From: Echinococcus granulosus
Lineage: Eukaryota > Platyhelminthes > Cestoda > Cyclophyllidea > Taeniidae
Assembly (NCBI RefSeq): GCF_000524195.1
Contig: NW_020170381.1
Span: 3,381,986 to 3,445,985 of the forward strand
Length of the DNA: 64,000 nt
Direction of reading: 5' to 3'
A model generated the notes under the pieces. That model was not told the origin of the DNA. It searched no databases and was given only the letters and a program-made list of their open reading frames with translations. Position numbers and translations under genes: made by a program. Below, piece after piece: positions 23,126 to 35,005 of this stretch. Position 1 is the stretch's first letter. Every line of letters begins with the position of its first letter.

Positions 23126-26100
23126 CTGTGACAGGGGAAGTCGGGGGGTGGGTAAGGCAGAACGCATTTTTATCTGCGCGAGGAATTAATGCGACATTTT
23201 CTCCATTTGCTTGAAAACAGCGTTTTTTAGAAAAATGCTGGTAGGCCATTTGCTCAAAAAGCAGAATGTGATTTCCTTTAACTCGGTCTTTATTTTGCAA
23301 GGGCTTCATCTCCAAGGCTGTTAAAGGAGCGCGCATTTTACAACGAGTCGCACTTTTGTAAGTTTACTAACACACACAGTTTCTTCAGTCTGTTTCTGGA
23401 ACAACAGAATGGCCAACCATAAATTCCATTTGGAAAATAAATGGAAATTGGGCGTGACCCAAAACATTATCTCATCCCATAACAACTTAAAACCAGCACA
23501 AAACTAGTAGGGAATTTAACCCATACTAAACTCATGGAAAAATCTGGGATATATTTAAGAACAAATCTAAAAAAATATTTTCACCATCAAATGTCGTGTT
23601 ATCATCGTGGTTTTTGATAACTGTTAGAGAGGGGTACGAATGGATTTAACGAGAGGATTCAACTGCAACTTCGATATGCTAACTTCTTTTGACTTCGCAT
23701 AATGCGCCAGCATACGCCTACTGGACTTATTATTGCAAACGCAAATGCTGGGAATTAAATGAATGAATTGCAAGACTACGATTAAGGTGATCTTGGTTTA
23801 CTTGGTAAATTCAGTGTGTCTTGCCATGCACGTTGCGCTGAATGCTATTTCCCTGCATCACCCTGATTTCAGCCTCTAGGTGACCCAATTTTTATGACCA
23901 CTTGCGGTCAGTGCTTTCGATTTGTTTTTACAGCCAAGTGGTGGCACTCAATTGCCTGTAGCATCAGTCAAGAATCCGCCATTAGCAAGCCTTTTGCGCT
24001 GGCAAGTTTAGCTAATTACCGTGGCTGTAGACACAACTACCCGCCACCCTGATTGCAGAGCCACTCTCCCCCACCCGGCGGAGATGTGGGCGCCACGTGA
24101 CCCGCCTTTGCTTAAGTGACATCCCCTTCTTCGCATGCCGTCTCAATGGGGAGGTCCTAACAGCCAAAACAAGATGCAGAGAAGTCGCTTTTGAAAGTCC
24201 GCTTCATAAGCAAGTTCGTTTTATGTGACACAACCACAGCAATAATATCAAAACAGCTAAAAAATGCAAAGGGATTTACTTTTGCGTATTTTTAAGAAAC
24301 TCGTACATATTTTTTTGAAGGGGTGCCGTTACATCCTGCTAAAGTTCATCTACCCCAGATTTGGTGTAGAGAAGGTGCCAAACAGATTATTACCGATCGT
24401 ATAATCGCCTCCGCGTAATACAGCAATGCATGAAGAAATGGTAGCTGCATCATGGAGACAATGGAGGCGCAGTAAACGTGGCTTAGTTGTCAGCGTCAGT
24501 GTCAAATGCAGCACACACAAGCATGGGATGATGGCGTTTAACTTAAGCTAACACCACTTTCTTGTTACCAGTCCTTTGTTCAGACTCAACGTGATCATGC
24601 TGCCCTTCCCTCATCTCCACTCTCTTCCCGCTCCGATTTATCAGTACCATCGCCATGCGGTGTGAGCCAACCCGCATCATTGCTTAGGTGAGGGCATACA
24701 GAGGCGACAATAAAAACTGGTACCCCCATTTGCTCTATGCAAAAACCGATTCGTGAATTATTGAAGACGAGAGGTAAAGATTCATACCTGCCTTCAAATG
24801 TGGCATCTCAAGTCCCCAGTCGAATTAAAGCATTTGTCCAACATACTCATTTCTAAGTTGCGGAAAAGAGAAAATACACAAAGTAATTTGCATCAATTAT
24901 CTGGAAAATGGAAAAATTAGATAAGAGAGGAACTGGTGGAAAGAGGTAACTGGAAAAGAAACATGAAACAAAATTACTGGAGAAAGAAAAAGGTTTGAGG
25001 ACTTGACACTTATTTAAAAGAATGACAGAGACTATTTACACGCAGCAGTTGCAGTAGCTGTCATAGTTTTACCCCCTGTACGAATCCGTTTGCCTTAATT
25101 ATCATGGCAATAATTTTTCGTAACTTGCAATTAAATGAACAAATAGTATGGGATTTGCTAAGTTTTTTGGCCTTGTTTTAAAAAAATTGAGTGAAAGGGC
25201 AGTAGGAAGGAATGTCGAAAACAAATGGAATGCCTCTACCCGTGGTGTGTGTTTGGGAAGGTAACACTAACTTTGCACACAGACTATAATTAGAAGTCAG
25301 AATTTTACTAGCTCCACCAAAGCTTTGCTGAGACATCCGGACCTTGAAGAGGCGATTAAATTCACATTTACTGGTTTACAGTGAGCTGAGACTTACAGTT
25401 ACATTTTCATAGCATAACTAAGGCGTGTTTCAAGGGTAATCAAATCCCCTTGGTTAAAAGTGTTAGGCAACCAGTGAGCACAACGAGACAGTTTGATGTT
25501 TCACTAGGTGAAATTTCTTTAAGTAATATACAGCAGTCGTAGGGACTGAATAACTGTGGCATGTCGTGTTAGCAGTAGTAAAAACTACGTTCTATTTAGA
25601 GTTCATTCTGCCATTTCAGTAAGGAATGACGCTCACATGCTTTATTATTTACGGTAGGAGAGGGAAGTCCGGTAAAACCGTAAGATTAAGCCACAATTTA
25701 AAGCGGATAATAAAATCCAGGCGTCAGGTATAATTAGTCGCTCATATGGACTAATCTGGAAAGATGCGACACGAAGTATTTTATCCATTTGAATTGGTGA
25801 CACATTGTTCATCAAGGCTTTCCTTTTTCGCTTTATCTAGAAAAAAACGCACCTCGCAGGGTTCTGTGCTAGCTACACGAAAGTGCGATACCCAAAAAGA
25901 AATAAGTACGCGAACACGGAAATCCATGAGGTAAGGGAAGTGATCCCAGCGAAACAGAAATAGGGCATATGATTCCACCCAACCGTTTGCTGAACGAAAC
26001 GTCGATGTTTGCATGATTTGACCCTCCCAAACGACACTTACACCCATCATTTGTCGGCGTTGGCAAGCCAACTAATGGATAAAAATAAATTACTTCCAAT

Positions 26101-29100
26101 TAGCTAATTTATGGAGTGTGTTTTGAACGGTGAGGATCATCTGAATTTCAGAGGCAGTGCAAGTGAAAAAGTGAAACGTCCCCAAGGAGAAAGTAGGGAA
26201 AATTTTCGATGAACGTTGATATGCCAAAGTGTAATGGACTTGAATTCATTTTAAAAAAGACACTCATAAATTTGTCTAAATGTCGCCGAAAATCCAAAGA
26301 AACAATCTCAAGTGTTGTTAAAACATACGACAATAGGAAATTTTCTGTTGTCAATGGTACGCACTAATGTACCGAACCAACCACGAGGAAGCAGAGGAAG
26401 CTGGATCTTTTTACTTGGCATTAAAAGGCATCACTTTAAAGGAGAACATATTTAATGCGTCAGACAAGTATTTTGATTATAAAAGTTCTAGTCAGGTAAA
26501 ATATTAAAAAAATGTGGAGTAACAAATGAAGGAACTACCAAGTCGATCTTTAACGGAGCCCTCTGGGGGTCCAAGTTATTGCTAAAGCCAAAAATGTAAA
26601 AGATTGCGCGATTTTAGGTTTTGTATTACCAGTTAATTATTTTGAACATCGGAAAGTTATGAAGAAGCGCTGAAAGCAAATGCCTGCCAAGTGCTGAACC
26701 TATCAATTCGGTAAGAAATTGTAATCATGTGTTGGTGATTCGTAGTGGGAGTTGTACAAGGCGGCAACACCCACAGCATTTATGTGTCTTTAAATCAAAC
26801 ATTGTAGAGACGTTTATAACTTGTGTGCTTCGTTGGTTGCAGCGATGTGAAAAAACGCATAATTCTAAAATATCGCTGAGCTACTTCAATGAAATATTTG
26901 CGTGCATGATAAAGTCGTTCGAAGACATAAATTTGGAAGGGAATTTTTCATTTTGACGTCGCAGGCAAATTTCCGCTTTCTATCAATCTAAACACTCGTA
27001 GCTTCCCGCCGCCGCCTTGAAGACGGAAGAAGGCGTAATACTGGGGTAGATTATATACCGTCAACACACAAAAGGGTGTGGGTGGGGAGGGCTACTAACA
27101 CAGCCCGAAGGCCAGGCTGCCGGTGGGCGGTAGAATGGCGAAGCCCCGGCGTGGCCCCTTTAACAAAAGTGAGAGTTAAATAAAAGCCTTTTTATACGCT
27201 AATGGAAATGAGTGGTTAATTTAATCAACTTCGCTTAAGCAGCTATTTCAAGATGATTTACAGGGAAGCTTAAATTACAATGTGCGCATTTCAAGTCGTA
27301 GCTACAGAAAACACGGGCAAGTGAATGTTGACAGAACTACACCAACGCTGTACCTTTGTCCGCATACTCGGCGAGCAGTCATAGATGGCGACAGTTCACT
27401 TAGGCTACTCAGATTGTGACAAAAGGTCTTGGAGCTGTTCGGAGGCACAGAAGGGTAACAGTGATGCTCCAGTAGCCCATTTCCAGGCTAACTCAACCTT
27501 GAATGAGGGGAGGTGATGACATTAGCAGACCAGAATATGGCTTCGGTGAGACAAAAGTGGTGCGTAAGAGAATTTCGGATTGTTCCTATTTTTTGACAAC
27601 CGTGTGTGTAAGTGGGACCGTTTCATCAAAAAGTAAGTCACAGCACTGGTTCAACTTCTGAATTTCATGATTTTAAAGTGCATACAAGTGGAAAAATCGT
27701 CTAAAAATTTAAAAAAAAAACACTCAGTGACAGCTTTTGTACTTTTTTTTTCTGATACGCTTAAACGCGAAACTTTACCTGATTTTTAGGAAAATAGCTA
27801 AAATGCCCATTTTACCGTCATTTACAAATTTCAGAATCAAAAAGTAATATAATAAACAGGTTGAAATAAGGATATTGCAAGATTACATAACTGCTACCAT
27901 CACAGAATTTGTTGCTACAACAGTGAGGTTGAAATCATTTATAAACAACTACCTCAGTGTCCCTGAGACTAGTCTGACTGACCTTGGGTCATATGCCTAT
28001 GGGGAAGCACCGGTTGATGGTCGTTTTGGGGTGAGATGGCCTCGTCTTGGAACTTAAGTGCTTAAACATTGCCGCAAATTACCAGAATCATAGTTCTCTC
28101 CATATAAAATGAACTAAATAAAGTTGTAGAAGTCAGTGCTCTTCTTTTGAGAGTTAACATTGCCGACTAGGGAAAACACAGACATACCTTCAGCCTCAAC
28201 TCCACTCCATTTGTGGGAATTCACTTTGAAAGATTGGTAAATAAGTGTGAATTTTCGTACGGTGTCGGTGGCAAACCTTTGGCAGTCATGATACGTGGGG
28301 ATGGTGTTTAAAAATGTCCTCTATTTGCTTTATTTTAGGGGGTAAAGTGAATGCGAATATAAAGAGCTGTCGAGAAATCACAGGAAACTGCTTTTTATTA
28401 AGTGTGAATTTTATACTTTGGTTGGCAAAATAATCCTTGGAAATGATCCGTTAAGTTAATCATGAGAAAAATATTTCACGGTACTAACTTAACCAGCGAT
28501 GACTTTTGCCGCATTTTAGAATTCTCAAAGGGTGGTATCTTTTCCATAGGTAAAGATTCCGATGGCATTTCACATTACAGTTTGAAATGTGACCGTATTA
28601 AGGCTTAAATTAATTTACAAATGTCTTTGTCCACCAAGTCACGTACATAAAGATGAATGGGCTTGCTCTAGTAAATGAAATAGAGGGGGCATGGATCAGC
28701 CCTCATATAGGTTCTCACTGGACCACTTTGAGGAAAGTCAGCTATAGATGCAAAATCACATTTGGAATTTAAGATTAAATATAACTAACCAATTACTAGA
28801 AATCCTAAGTCGTCTTACTTGGGGCCTGCTATATATACAAAATGTGGAAAAAGCGCAAATTAGCATGGAAAGGCAATCCATTTGTTTAGGACATTCTTAG
28901 TTCGCTAAAGTAATACTGATCCTCTTATTATGTTAGGTAATGCGAGAATTTGCGAGTAACAAGCTTTTGGACTGCAAAAGTCTATGTCGGCGCATTCGTC
29001 CACCAACATAAGCACTTTAAAGTCAACAGGTAAATGTCACCTGAATAAAATCCTTCCCCATTTTTGGTTGGAAAGTCCCGGCATAAAGTACATCCGTACT

Positions 29101-30384
29101 TTTTCCTCATTCCAATCCACGGTGAGTGAAATAAGCCCTTGTCACGTAGTGGTCAATCCGAGGGCAGCTTTTAAATGCTACGGCTGAATTTGTGCCACCC
29201 GTTTCGTCATGACAGCGGCGGAGGACAACCGAAGTTGCACTAATGATAGTACTTGCTTCTCTTGTGAAATCTAGTTTTCTTCATTTAGCACTGATTCTCC
29301 AGGTACTGTTGTCTTCACTCTTAATCAAAACTTTTTTTGGTTAAATGAAACATTCATTATAGAAAGAAATGGTTATGATAATTGTTTGGAAATTCGGTTT
29401 ACTTGTCTGATCTAAGGTACAGGGCCCTCATGTAGTTTGATTTTTCCAAAGGCTCGGATAATAAATCCCGTCCATTTACCTATTTGTCAGTTTCTTTTAT
29501 GGGTTTTATTCTCCATGTTAGGCAACGACACGCTTTTTAAAACTTCCCATTCGTAAACCACAGAAAGCTCGGATTTTGCACTGATCTCCCTATTGTAGCA
29601 CTTACACATGCCTGTGACACCATAACGTGATTCGTAAGACGTTTTTTTCAAATATAATGGAAATTACTGACTATAACCCCCACCCATTCTGTGGTGCTTG
29701 GATCCAAATTTCCCACTTTTATTTGTACTGGATGGCACTAGTGAAAGACACTATTTGCTTTCGCCTGTGAGTTGTTGCTACTCTGTAGGGTTGCCTGCTC
29801 ACTTTGCTAAAACACGCCAAACTGAATAAATGCAGTTTCCTACTTGGACTTTTTGCCATTCCGTTCTAGTTCGCCGGTGAGATTGAGTTGTTTCCACTGA
29901 AACCGTGTAGTTTTATGAATAACAGCGTATAGTTAGTCAGTTTGCCAGTTGGTTTAGCAGTCTATCTATTCTAAGAAATTCAATGTTCACATGAGATAGC
30001 AGAAGAAACCCTAAACTAATGTGATCAAAATTATGTCCAAAGTGGGAAAGTGACAAGCTCTTGACAGATTAGTATTCATTTTTGTAATCGCCGAGGTAAA
30101 ACATGCGCGGATCCGAGCATAACAACTTGACGTGCCTTACAGCCTTATTTATCCACCGGGTAAAATTGTTTCATCAGGTAATGAACCCTTTTCAACGTGT
30201 GCTTAAACATCCTTAAATACCTTGATGGAATACAAGCATACTTAGTTCTACTACTTTAAAAAAGCCTTCAAGTATCATTTCTATGTTGATTTTACTCACA
30301 AAATTGGGCAAACATTAAGCATGATAAATAATGCTAACATTTTTCTGTGCAAAATAAAAGAATGGCCTTAGCCACTAATTTAAG
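23126..30384. other. gene-poor stretch, perhaps a Prospero intron
   Basis: No exon is defended here, although the missing 5' exons of the Prospero gene must lie in or beyond it. One solo LTR is present at 27016-27185. A somewhat GC-richer part (about 23.8-24.7 kb) looks like old repeat debris, but I could not assign it. Confidence 0.35.
27016..27185 (-). repeat. solo LTR of the miniature LTR element
   Basis: The plus strand shows the antisense signature: CTTGAAGACGGAAGAAGGCG, TAATACTGGGG, GCCCGAAGGCCAGGCTGCC, GGCGGTAGAATGGCG and TTAACAAAAGTGAGAGTTAAA. The sense 5' end is truncated. Confidence 0.65.
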
Positions 30385-31459
30385 TGCATCATCCGGAGAC
30401 TTCTCAGAAGACGAAAGAATACATAATACTGGGTTAGTATATGTATATTTGACGTACGGCATGGCTTGGGGCTACTGGCATCGCCCGAAGGCCATCCCAC
30501 CCGGCGGAGGTACATCGGTGTAGGCCTTTATTGGCCCGTTACCAACGTAATGCAAAGCCCCTCTCCTCTTTTGAGCGTCGCTTGCGGCGAACTCTTTGGT
30601 CTACCTCCCGGAACAGTCATTACAATGTACTCCGTGCTGTACGGAAACACTCGCGAGCCAACCGTGCCAGTCATCATAACTGTATGCAACTAAGGAGGTA
30701 CTTGATCACAAAGTCACTGATCCCTTTTGGTAATTCTACTAAATCTGGACCCTCATCCTGTACGAGAACTGTTTTGGGAGATGGAGGAATGTGATGGCCA
30801 TTACGCTTGTCCATAGCTAGTTGTAGGAACACTGGCCTGAAAGTTGAGTCAATTAATAAAGGACGGGCCCCAAAATGGTTTCGTGGAGATGGGCTATTGT
30901 ATTTACTCCTCATTGTCATCTTTTGTATTGCTTTAATGCCGCCCACCTATATCTATCTGGGTTTCATCCTGTTAGTGGAAAAGTAGAGGAGATGCCGTAT
31001 GTTCACTTAGTTAACATCTTTACACATGTACGACAGGCAACTCTGTAACAAAAATTTATCAAATGGTTGATGGCTAGTGTCGCTTTAGTTGTTAATGTCT
31101 TTCCTGTAGAACTCGGGACTGGAATAGGTGCCGAAGGTAGGCGTTATTTTAAGCCTTTCTGTTGTAGGTCAACACCAATTCTTCCATCCGTAGCATATAC
31201 ACTTCCTCCAACCCAATAAGGCTCAACATCCAGCAATAGGAATCAGAATAGTTGTCACTTAAAATAGGGGTCCCTTTCCGCTGCCAACAATATTGCGCCA
31301 CGAGACTTCCATTGCGAATTATGTATTGTTCACATACGGTAGGGCTTGTGGCTACTGGCTTGCTCCGGAGGCCGGCCCACCTGGCGAAGGCGCAATGGCG
31401 GTGGCCTCAAGAGGGCTATTACCAAAACCAAGAGTCAAACTAACAATTAACATATTACA
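30385..31459 (-). mobile_element. TRIM-like miniature LTR retrotransposon, copy B
   Basis: A 1075-bp minus-strand copy. Its 5' LTR (31459-31291) starts TGTAATATG; its 3' LTR is 30554-30385. Next to the 5' LTR the primer-binding-site-like segment reads TTGGCAGCGGAAAGG (about 31290-31270), matching copy A's TGGTGGCAGCGGAAGG. Before the 3' LTR the polypurine tract is AAAAGAGGAGAGGGG (30572-30558). The inner region aligns with copies A and C, for example the segment with ACCGTGCCAGTCATCA on the given strand. No retroviral protein is encoded. The flanking pentamers differ, so no target duplication remains. The 5' LTR has lost about 35 bp from its end region relative to the others. Confidence 0.75.
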
Positions 31460-33669
31460 CGCACAACATCATAAAAAAAGATTTTGCATATTATGAAGCA
31501 TCTTTTGATGGAGTATGCCATCTTAAATAGCTCTAATTCACAAGTTAATCAAAAGTACTAAAGGCACTTAGTGGGAAGTTGACGATACTTCAAACGATGG
31601 TAAAGCATAATATAAGTATGCTATTTTGGGTCATTTTGATGCTGCCACTTAAAGTTCTGATCTAGAATACAGGTAAATCATGTAGGAACGGAATGTAAAA
31701 CTGATACAGCACGCCACTTTAGGGTCCTTTTGGCTTATTTCTGAATGTTTTAAATATCCGCAGAAGGTGGAGCAATAGTAGCACACTACTACATATGTAG
31801 AGAATATAAAAATCATTTGAGCCAATGCCTTATTACCGTAGATTCCCAGACCATAGCACTGGCAAAAGTAGCCTCACATTGGCTTAGATCATCTTGACAC
31901 ATAAATGCAAAATCATGTGACAAGTCTTAAAGTAATTATTCCTTACCCGAGTGAGTACATGAATCACTCTTAACCTTCACTTTTTCATCAACAATTGAGC
32001 GAGTCGTCGACGCCCTGTTTGCCGTAAAATAAAGTGACTGTATGCGCTTGGCACGTTTGGTTAAGCCAAACGCAGATCCGGAACAATTGGGAGCCGTCTG
32101 TATTTTGAAGTACACATTGACTGGAATTCCTTTAGTGTCATTTGCATTAAACTGATCTGCGCTGACATTTGCACAATCTGGTATAACTTCACAACAGTCG
32201 TATAGAGGCTTTTGATGAGTCACTAGACTGGAAAGTTACCCATAACACGGATCACCTTTGGGCGTCCCTGCAACCATTAAAAACAGGGAAGCGCTTCACC
32301 CGAGGCGCATACCATACCTACAGAAAAAATGTCTGATAAAGGTGTCCAGGTGTAATTAAAAACACTGGAATAACATGTATGTTCATAATTCACTTAAACT
32401 TATCAAGCGAACCTTTGAGTTTCAGGCATCATTTAATTGACCCATTGTAGTTGGACAGCTCAAATGAACTAGTTGCAAGTTCGTATTTTTCAAGCACCTG
32501 TCTTTATAATTTAGCTGTATTTCCCACTGATTTGGATTTCCTATTTCCTTATTCTTAATCATAAGACATTTCCAAGGCTATCCTCTTAGTTTAGTTCCAT
32601 ATTTACTTATGAGCATATCGAGTCCCTTATGCCCTAATCGTAATTTGGACGACAATAAGGTCGAATGCATTTCCATAATTCTTCTTAGGCGTAAGGCGTA
32701 CCTCGAAAGTCTTCTACGAGGCAAATCTTTTGACCTCTTGCCTACTTAAACTTTGGATTTGTCACACCCATTCCTTAACTCCGAAGATTAATCCCCTATC
32801 CTTAGAGCACAATATAGAGCAGGATTGTGCCACAAATAGAGAATCACATGGCAAATTAAATACTCATGGGGAAAAAATAATCTCATTAAAGAATTTACAA
32901 TAATATGGCTAACAGAAATCTTGACTTCGTATTTACTTTATTTTGTGGAGTCGTAATTTCATGAAAAATAATGCAAGTGACAGTTGTCCGGAAGTTCAAG
33001 TACTGACTCATCTTGGTAGGCAGATTGAAATATTGCCTTCTAAGATAGAAGCTAGCCTTTGAATAAACTTTTTAAGAAGAGGAAAAAATTGAAGAAATGC
33101 ATCAGTTGATTTAAACTCTCACGTTTTATTCTTCACAAAAATGTAATTTAAGTACTATGTCGCTGTGGAGCAAAAAAACCCTATTGGAAAGATATAGCCT
33201 TGCTGGGTGGGGGTGAAATGTTCTAAAATGAAAAATAAAATTGTAAACCAGTCACTAAGTAATTAACACCTTAATACTTGAGTGAAAATTAGCATTTCGC
33301 ATTAAGCATACAGATGTCGCCTATGTCGAATGCCAGACTTGATCATGTAGTTACTACATGCCGGTGCTTACAGTGACTCTGTAACGCCTTTACATAAATC
33401 AAACTTTTTTCACACAGAAAACGAAATAAAGGGTGCAATTACTGGATTCTTACAAGTCAGTAAGCAGCATGCTATCTGTAAATCACGTTAATTTCTTAAT
33501 GAAATTGTACTTTTCCATGACCAATTGCCGGCTGGCAGTAAAAGTGGTCCATCACTTACACTGCCAACTTTTCTAGCAATAATGAATGCACTTTGACAGG
33601 AAAATAAAATAGCAGCGTAAATTAGGTTTATCAGCCTTATGGTCAAAGATCCCCATTTAACTCTTTGAT
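31460..33669. other. gene-poor stretch with one exon candidate
   Basis: AT-rich sequence without LTR copies. Its only supported content is the minus-strand exon at 31947-32227. Confidence 0.35.
31947..32227 (-). CDS. single well-bounded exon, perhaps CP2/Grainyhead-like
   Basis: A minus-strand exon of 281 nt between a good acceptor (CTTTCCAG) and a strong donor (TCGG|GTAAGG), open throughout with one nucleotide before the first codon and one after the last. The peptide contains VSADQFN then TKGIPVNVYFKIQT, and later AKRIQSLYFTANRA with a charged VDEKVKVKSD tail. The KGIPVNV...F pattern followed by a Q-x-x-x-F strand recalls the end of the CP2/Grainyhead DNA-binding domain (KGLPLHVQIDT...QIKVFCDKGA). 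The match is loose and I would not name it on that alone. Neighbouring exons were not found. It could instead be an upstream exon of the Prospero gene, though its end phase (1) does not match the next Prospero exon directly. Confidence 0.45.
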
Positions 33670-33674
33670 TATCT

Positions 33675-33780
33675 GTTTAACTTTTCATTCTGGTTTCGAG
33701 GGCACTTCTACTGGACGGCATGACCCCAGGGCCATGCCGATAGGTCCCAGTCCTTCTAAACATTGACAAAACAAGTTCTA
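33675..33780 (+). repeat. partial solo LTR
   Basis: A sense-strand fragment: TTTAACTTTTC, GGTTTCGAGGGCACTTCTAC, CCAGGGCCATGCCGATAGG. It abuts an antisense copy directly to the right, giving an inverted pair. Confidence 0.55.
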
Positions 33781-33781
33781 C

Positions 33782-33961
33782 TTCTTTGAAGACAAAAGAA
33801 AACACGATACTCGGGCAGAATGTGTATTGTCGACCTACAGCAGGGCTTGGGGTCACTGCTATACCCCGAAGGCTAGGTCGTCCAATGAAAGTACGATGGC
33901 GGAGCACATAAATGGCCCCTTTACCAAAACGGAGGGTTAAACAAACAACAAACGTATCACA
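33782..33961 (-). repeat. solo LTR of the miniature LTR element
   Basis: A nearly full antisense copy on the given strand: CTTTGAAGACAAAAG, ATACTCGGGCAGAATGTGTA, TTGTCGACCTACAGCAGGGC, ATGGCGGAGCAC and ACCAAAACGGAGGGTTAAAC, ending at GTATCACA. Confidence 0.7.
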
Positions 33962-34696
33962 TTGCATCTTCTTCCGACTTCAGTAATTGCTCGGGGACTA
34001 CACTCATGCTATCTACTTATTCGGTCTTTGAAATCCCTGCATATTCCATTTTTATAATTAAGTGAGCAGCAGATATTAATTGCTAACTAAAGTAAAACTC
34101 TGAGGACCACCGAGTAAGGAGTACTGAAACGTAAGAAGTGAAATATCCTATTTTATACCAAATTAGCAATTTTCTTGGGGAGGAACAAATGTAATAGCAT
34201 TAAGAGACCATTCGACATATAGATCAGTCGTTCTAATAAGAAACGAGCTTCTTAGATTTAAATAGACTCCTGATATGTAATGCTATTTTGAAGTATTTTA
34301 TAGCGATTCCAATTTAAAAAATTAAAATGAGCCAATAATGAAAACTCCCTAGTTTGTAGCTTTAAACAATGTTCTACCGCAAAGTTTCTTGAAGAGGAAA
34401 AATACTAACAAAACTTCGATCTTATTGTAATTCTGATTTAAATCAGAACATATCAACAGCAAATTTTATGGAGATTACAATTTTTTACTGCAGATCTTTC
34501 CTTGATTGACACTACATAATCTAACAATAGTGAAATAATAGGAGGCTCGAAGGGAAAAAACTGGTGGATAGCACGTCCTCCAAGTCAGCTAGCCAAATCA
34601 ACATTTAAATCGTCCAAGTACTTTTTAGGCGAAAGTCCAAATGCATGGTTCCATGCTTGAAAATAACGTTTTAGCTAACAGCTGATACTAAACTTT

Positions 34697-35005
34697 TCAT
34701 GGAAATGTTGGGCATAACTTATTGCAACAAAATAAAGCAGTAAAGAGCAGAAAGAACGGGAGCATCTCATGCATTTGGGGAAATACAGTCACAACTGACG
34801 AGTGATGAGAAGTAGGGAGAAACATTTTGCATCGTGAAAGTGGAATTCCGAACTTTTTAATAAGATTAGTGCTATTTCGGGCTTGTCGGCGGTTCGATAA
34901 CAGCTGACGAAGCACAGTTGGCACAGTGGAAGGTATGCTGTCGGCACGATTATTCATTCCGATGGCAAAGCAGTCGGCCTTCGCGTTGGGTTGGTAAGAG
35001 TGCAT
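34697..35005 (-). CDS. possible first exon, unidentified
   Basis: A minus-strand ORF with an ATG at about 35005. Its first 70 codons or so have a higher GC content than the flanks and read as a plausible soluble protein (TVPTVLRQLLSNRRQARNS). A GTCAGT sequence inside the ORF could be a donor in phase 2, which would fit the one-nucleotide start of the exon at 32227. That is only a consistency, not proof. No family is recognised, and a chance ORF is quite possible. Confidence 0.2.
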   Translation of the reverse strand: MHSYQPNAKADCFAIGMNNRADSIPSTVPTVLRQLLSNRRQARNSTNLIKKFGIPLSRCKMFLPTSHHSSVVTVFPQMHEMLPFFLLFTALFCCNKLCPTFP

